DNA of 64,000 bases from Algoriphagus sp. GTDB taxonomy: Bacteria > Bacteroidota > Bacteroidia > Cytophagales > Cyclobacteriaceae. A model generated the notes under the pieces. That model was not told where the DNA came from, ran no database searches, and saw only the letters and a list, made by a program, of their open reading frames with translations. Location: positions 1 through 64,000 of the forward strand of contig NZ_JAUXYL010000027.1 of assembly GCF_030694375.1 (NCBI RefSeq), given 5' to 3'. Numbering within the stretch: position 1 is the first letter of the stretch; the number at the start of each line of letters is the position of its first letter. Of this stretch, positions 60,891 to 64,000 are shown one piece after another. Both the position numbers and the translations under genes were made by a program.

Positions 60891-62039
60891 ATGAATTTTT
60901 CCGACTTAGGACTGTCAAAAGATCTGCTTAGCTCAATCGAACGTGCAAAATATGAAAGCCCCTATCCGATTCAGATTGAGGCCATTCCTGCAATACTTCA
61001 GCAAAAAGACATCCTTGGACTAGCTCCCACAGGCTCGGGAAAAACAGCAGCTTACATTCTACCGATCCTTCAGCGATTACTGCCAAAAGAAGCCCCAAGG
61101 GAGCGTTTTATTCCGGTTTTGGTGATCGTTCCGACCCGTGAACTTGCGGTACAGGTCGCAGAGGTGACTGAAAATTTCAGCCGCTTTTTGCCGCGAAAAA
61201 TCAAATCCATGGCAGTGTTTGGCGGTGTCTCGATCAATCCTCAAATGATGAAACTTCATGGTGTGGAGATCCTGATTGCCACTCCCGGACGCTTGATTGA
61301 CTTGCTTGGCAGGAATGCCTTGGGGATTTCCAGAATACACACGCTGGTGTTGGACGAAGCCGATAAAGTGCTGAATATGGGTTTTCGCGAAGAAGTGGAG
61401 CATATTCTTGAGCTTTTGCCAAGTCGGAGACAAAACATCCTTTTTTCGGCCACCACAGATAATGAAGTCGATGTATTGATCCAAAAACTACTCAAGGATC
61501 CTGTCAGAATTCAGGTGGAAGGAGACAATTTCACCCCTGATTTGATTGATCAAAAAGCCTATCGGGTCAGTCCTGAAAACAAGGGTCCTTTTCTCCGCCA
61601 ATTAATCAATTCGGGCGACTGGAGTCAGATTTTGGTGTTTGCTTCATCTATCCGAACGGCTGATAATGTGGCAACGAAGCTGAGTAAAAACGGGATTGAA
61701 GCAGTGGCTTTCCATGGAGACAAAAGTCAGGGAGCACGAACCGAGGCATTGGCACGATTCAAATCCGGCAAGACCCGAGTATTGGTGGCAACAGATCTCG
61801 CTGCTCGGGGTATTGACATTCAGTTTCTGCCTTTGGTGATCAATTACGAATTGCCCCGCTCACCCAAAGATTACATCCATCGCATCGGCCGAACTGGTCG
61901 AGCCGGAGCGACCGGAGAAGCTATTTCGCTCATCACTCCTGAGGAATTGCATCACTTCAAAGTGATACAAAAGAAAATGGGAAAGCGGGTGTTGTTGTTG
62001 GAGTCGGAGAATTTTGGGAAAAATGAGGAGGATTCTTAA
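60891..62039 (+). CDS. DEAD-box RNA helicase (RhlE-like)
   Basis: This 382-aa helicase starts best at ATG 60891; a TTG six codons upstream also keeps the frame open. Motifs: Q-motif YPIQIEAI (25-32), Walker A APTGSGKT (45-52), PTRELAVQV, DEAD (LVLDEADKVLNMGF), SATTDNE, FASSIRTADNVA, ATDLAARGIDI and HRIGRTGRAGATGEA. The short C-terminus is typical of RhlE-type proteins. It should unwind short RNA duplexes in ribosome assembly or RNA decay. It is a single gene. Confidence 0.93.
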   Translation: MNFSDLGLSKDLLSSIERAKYESPYPIQIEAIPAILQQKDILGLAPTGSGKTAAYILPILQRLLPKEAPRERFIPVLVIVPTRELAVQVAEVTENFSRFLPRKIKSMAVFGGVSINPQMMKLHGVEILIATPGRLIDLLGRNALGISRIHTLVLDEADKVLNMGFREEVEHILELLPSRRQNILFSATTDNEVDVLIQKLLKDPVRIQVEGDNFTPDLIDQKAYRVSPENKGPFLRQLINSGDWSQILVFASSIRTADNVATKLSKNGIEAVAFHGDKSQGARTEALARFKSGKTRVLVATDLAARGIDIQFLPLVINYELPRSPKDYIHRIGRTGRAGATGEAISLITPEELHHFKVIQKKMGKRVLLLESENFGKNEEDS

Positions 62040-62220
62040 CAACAATCCCTAAAACTAACTGCTAAAATCCCCCTTACCCCCTTTGACAAAGCGTAATATT
62101 GCAAACCAAAATCCCGGAATAAAGGGGGAGTAGCGTCCAATTGAACTTCTAACGACAGAACCACTTTCCAACCACCTGCTCCCATTCTTCCTTACTTCCA
62201 AACATCCATACTTCCTTACC

Positions 62221-64000
62221 TCACAAAAACTCATACACGCTCCGATACGCCCCTTTTTCCTCAAAATAGCCCAATAGCGAATCAAAAAACGGATGATTAG
62301 CCAAGGTGCTGCTGTCACCGATCAAGATTAATTTCCGCTTTGCTCGGGTCAGAGCAACGTTCATTCTTCGCTCATCAGAAAGAAAACCAATCTCTCCTTT
62401 TTCATTGGATCGTGTGAGTGAGATCAGCATCAAATCCCGCTCTTGCCCCTGAAAACCATCTACTGTATCAATGGTAATCCAGTCCGCAAAGGCTTTTAGA
62501 TTCGGATACTCGAAAGTCTCAAAGATCAAGTGTCTGATCATCCTCACCTGTGCAGAATAAGGCGCAATCAAGCCAATAGTCCAGTTTTCCTGACGAAACT
62601 TGGCAAAACCGATTCGTTTCATGGTATCATTCAGGTAAGTACATGCAAACCTCGCTTCGTCCGGATTGAAGGTGCTTAGGCTTTCTGCCTCTTGCTGGTC
62701 TGTGTACCCCGAACCTGCCGTATCGATCCATTCCAAAACTGGCTCATCCTCTCCAAGTGCATGTGACAACGTGTTTTCGGCAGCCTGAAGCTTTCCTTTG
62801 TAAAACCATTCATTTGAAAACCCCATGATGGCAGCTGGCATTCGGTATTGGACTTCCAGCATGGTGGCAGTTATCGGCTGTCGATGAATGATTTTTTCGA
62901 AAAGGGTCACTGAAAGCCCTGCTTTTGCGGCTTCATAGGACTTGATCGTCGGGGGTAGTTGGCAATGATCGCCGGCAAAAACCACCTTTTTTGCTTTCAA
63001 AATCGGTATCCAAGTCGCAGCTTCCAATCCTTGCGCAGCCTCATCGATAAATACCACGTCAAAAAGCATTCCTCTCAGATTGGAAGAAGATGCTCCAACC
63101 AAGGTACAGGCAAAAACCTGTGTTCGCTGAAAAATATCCGATCGAATGTAATCCTCCAAATGACTGGCGGCCTCACGGATACGTGAGATCTCCTGATACA
63201 TCAATTTGCGTTGGGCTCGTTCCTCAGGCCCGAAGTTTCGTCGGTATTGCTTGGCGATTTTGAGGCAGGACTCGGTTTCTTTCCGTAGTTTTTTCAGATC
63301 GCGAAAACTATCATGAAAAGCTATTTTTGCATCCAGAGTCTGATTCAGGATCTTTTCCTCAACCCGCGCCGGATGCCCAAGCCGAAGGGTGGAAACCCCT
63401 GAATCCACCAGTTTTTCAACCAGCAGATCTACTGCTGCATTGCTTGGTGCGGTGACTAGTATACTCAGTCTCATCTCCACTGCCTGTCGGATGGCAGCTA
63501 TTAATGTGGTGGTTTTACCCGTACCGGGAGGGCCATGAACAATGGCGAAATCCTGAGCGGCAGCGATTTTGTGACAGGCTTGATTTTGAGAAAAATTCAA
63601 ACCGGGCAGATCAAACTCCGACATTTCTTTGAATCTTGGTTTCACTTCCCCAAGTGCGATATCCCGAAGTTCAGCGAGACGGATATTTTCTCCCTTGATC
63701 ACCTTTTTCAGCGCGGATTCCATTTCCCGATAGCTCGCCTCATCAAAAAGCAAATCCACACCCAATCTGGAATCCTGCATCCAATCGGGGATCTCATCCG
63801 CCTGAAGTGTTACCACCATGGAATCTTTTTTTACTTGATTGACGACACCATTAACTCTATTTTCCGAGCCTTGATAGCCTTCGTGCGTTGAAAAAAAGGT
63901 GACCGATTTGCCGGACGAGAATGAAGAGGGATAATTGGAATCCATCCGCTCCACTTCGACTAGAAGCCGCTCACCCATCCCTATTTTATGCTTTTTGAGC
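62221..64000 (-). CDS. DNA2/IGHMBP2-like superfamily 1 helicase (5' part missing)
   Basis: The reading frame stays open to the window edge (upstream of GMGERLLVEVER it reads LKKHKI), so the first part of the gene lies outside. Seen parts include Walker A IVHGPPGTGKTTTLI, motif II VVFIDEAAQGLEAA, motif III VFAGDHCQLPPTI, motif V ITIDTVDGFQGQERDLMLIS and motif VI RMNVALTRAKRKLILIG. This is the AAA_11/AAA_12 UPF1-like family, which acts on DNA or RNA 5'-3'. Relatives in Bacteroidota have about 640 residues. The gene converges with the DEAD-box gene. Confidence 0.9.
   Translation of the reverse strand, partial: LKKHKIGMGERLLVEVERMDSNYPSSFSSGKSVTFFSTHEGYQGSENRVNGVVNQVKKDSMVVTLQADEIPDWMQDSRLGVDLLFDEASYREMESALKKVIKGENIRLAELRDIALGEVKPRFKEMSEFDLPGLNFSQNQACHKIAAAQDFAIVHGPPGTGKTTTLIAAIRQAVEMRLSILVTAPSNAAVDLLVEKLVDSGVSTLRLGHPARVEEKILNQTLDAKIAFHDSFRDLKKLRKETESCLKIAKQYRRNFGPEERAQRKLMYQEISRIREAASHLEDYIRSDIFQRTQVFACTLVGASSSNLRGMLFDVVFIDEAAQGLEAATWIPILKAKKVVFAGDHCQLPPTIKSYEAAKAGLSVTLFEKIIHRQPITATMLEVQYRMPAAIMGFSNEWFYKGKLQAAENTLSHALGEDEPVLEWIDTAGSGYTDQQEAESLSTFNPDEARFACTYLNDTMKRIGFAKFRQENWTIGLIAPYSAQVRMIRHLIFETFEYPNLKAFADWITIDTVDGFQGQERDLMLISLTRSNEKGEIGFLSDERRMNVALTRAKRKLILIGDSSTLANHPFFDSLLGYFEEKGAYRSVYEFL

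Overview
The window looks like chromosomal DNA of a Bacteroidota bacterium, most likely Cytophagales, family Cyclobacteriaceae (Algoriphagus-like). This is an inference from gene style: short Bacteroidota lipoprotein signals, a one-piece 'propeller plus Y_Y_Y' sensor kinase with a NarL-type regulator, a stand-alone two-half MacB-type permease, promoter boxes resembling TTTG/TAnnTTTG, several TTG/GTG starts, and dense intergenic palindromic repeats. I saw no tRNA, rRNA, CRISPR array, prophage or complete classical insertion sequence.

Layout. 1-160 holds a terminator-like hairpin between inverted ends. 161-6843 has a small orphan gene and an AddB/AddA-like repair nuclease-helicase pair (minus strand). 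6997-12797 has an orphan GH67 alpha-glucuronidase, a VOC protein, a DUF1016 (YhcG-type) nuclease gene that sits between the intact end of the VOC gene and a second, broken copy of that end, a methyltransferase-like gene and a lipase-like hydrolase. 12853-17349 has a serine hydrolase and a tightly overlapping three-gene ABC exporter (adaptor, permease, ATPase). 17353-18500 is a repeat field around a GIY-YIG nuclease gene. 18535-29524 is a run of small housekeeping and accessory genes: hydrolases, a B12-type radical SAM protein, DUF1456, DUF2200, MgtC/DUF4010, cupin, thioesterase, a putative metalloprotease and VOC proteins. 29582-38135 holds an ECF sigma factor, a small cytochrome c, an SDR behind a palindromic operator-like site, an AT-rich methyltransferase, an ApbE-type flavin transferase, exported proteins and a NarL-type regulator; its sensor kinase follows at 38297-41299. 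41459-47841 has a repeat-rich lipoprotein, an S41 peptidase, a DHFR-like reductase and a MacB-type permease. 48310-49977 is fhs. 50037-50933 is a REP-associated Y1 transposase (RAYT) flanked by hairpin arrays. 50934-60679 looks carbohydrate-related: GH20 hexosaminidase, GntP-type permease, SDR, Tat-exported TIM-barrel isomerase-like protein and a lipoprotein dehydrogenase carrying a cytochrome c domain. The window closes with a DEAD-box helicase and the 3' part of a DNA2/IGHMBP2-like helicase.

The most distinctive property is the intergenic DNA. At least six repeat families are present. Two of them surround a small nuclease gene of their own: the four-hairpin cassettes around the HUH/Y1 RAYT, and the GCGTCACTGCGAG repeats around the GIY-YIG gene. 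A third is a 170-bp palindromic element present twice in opposite orientation with only three mismatches; one copy ends 15 bp before a start codon. The DUF1016 locus, bracketed by 26-bp direct repeats derived from the VOC gene end, is the best candidate here for an undescribed mobile cassette.
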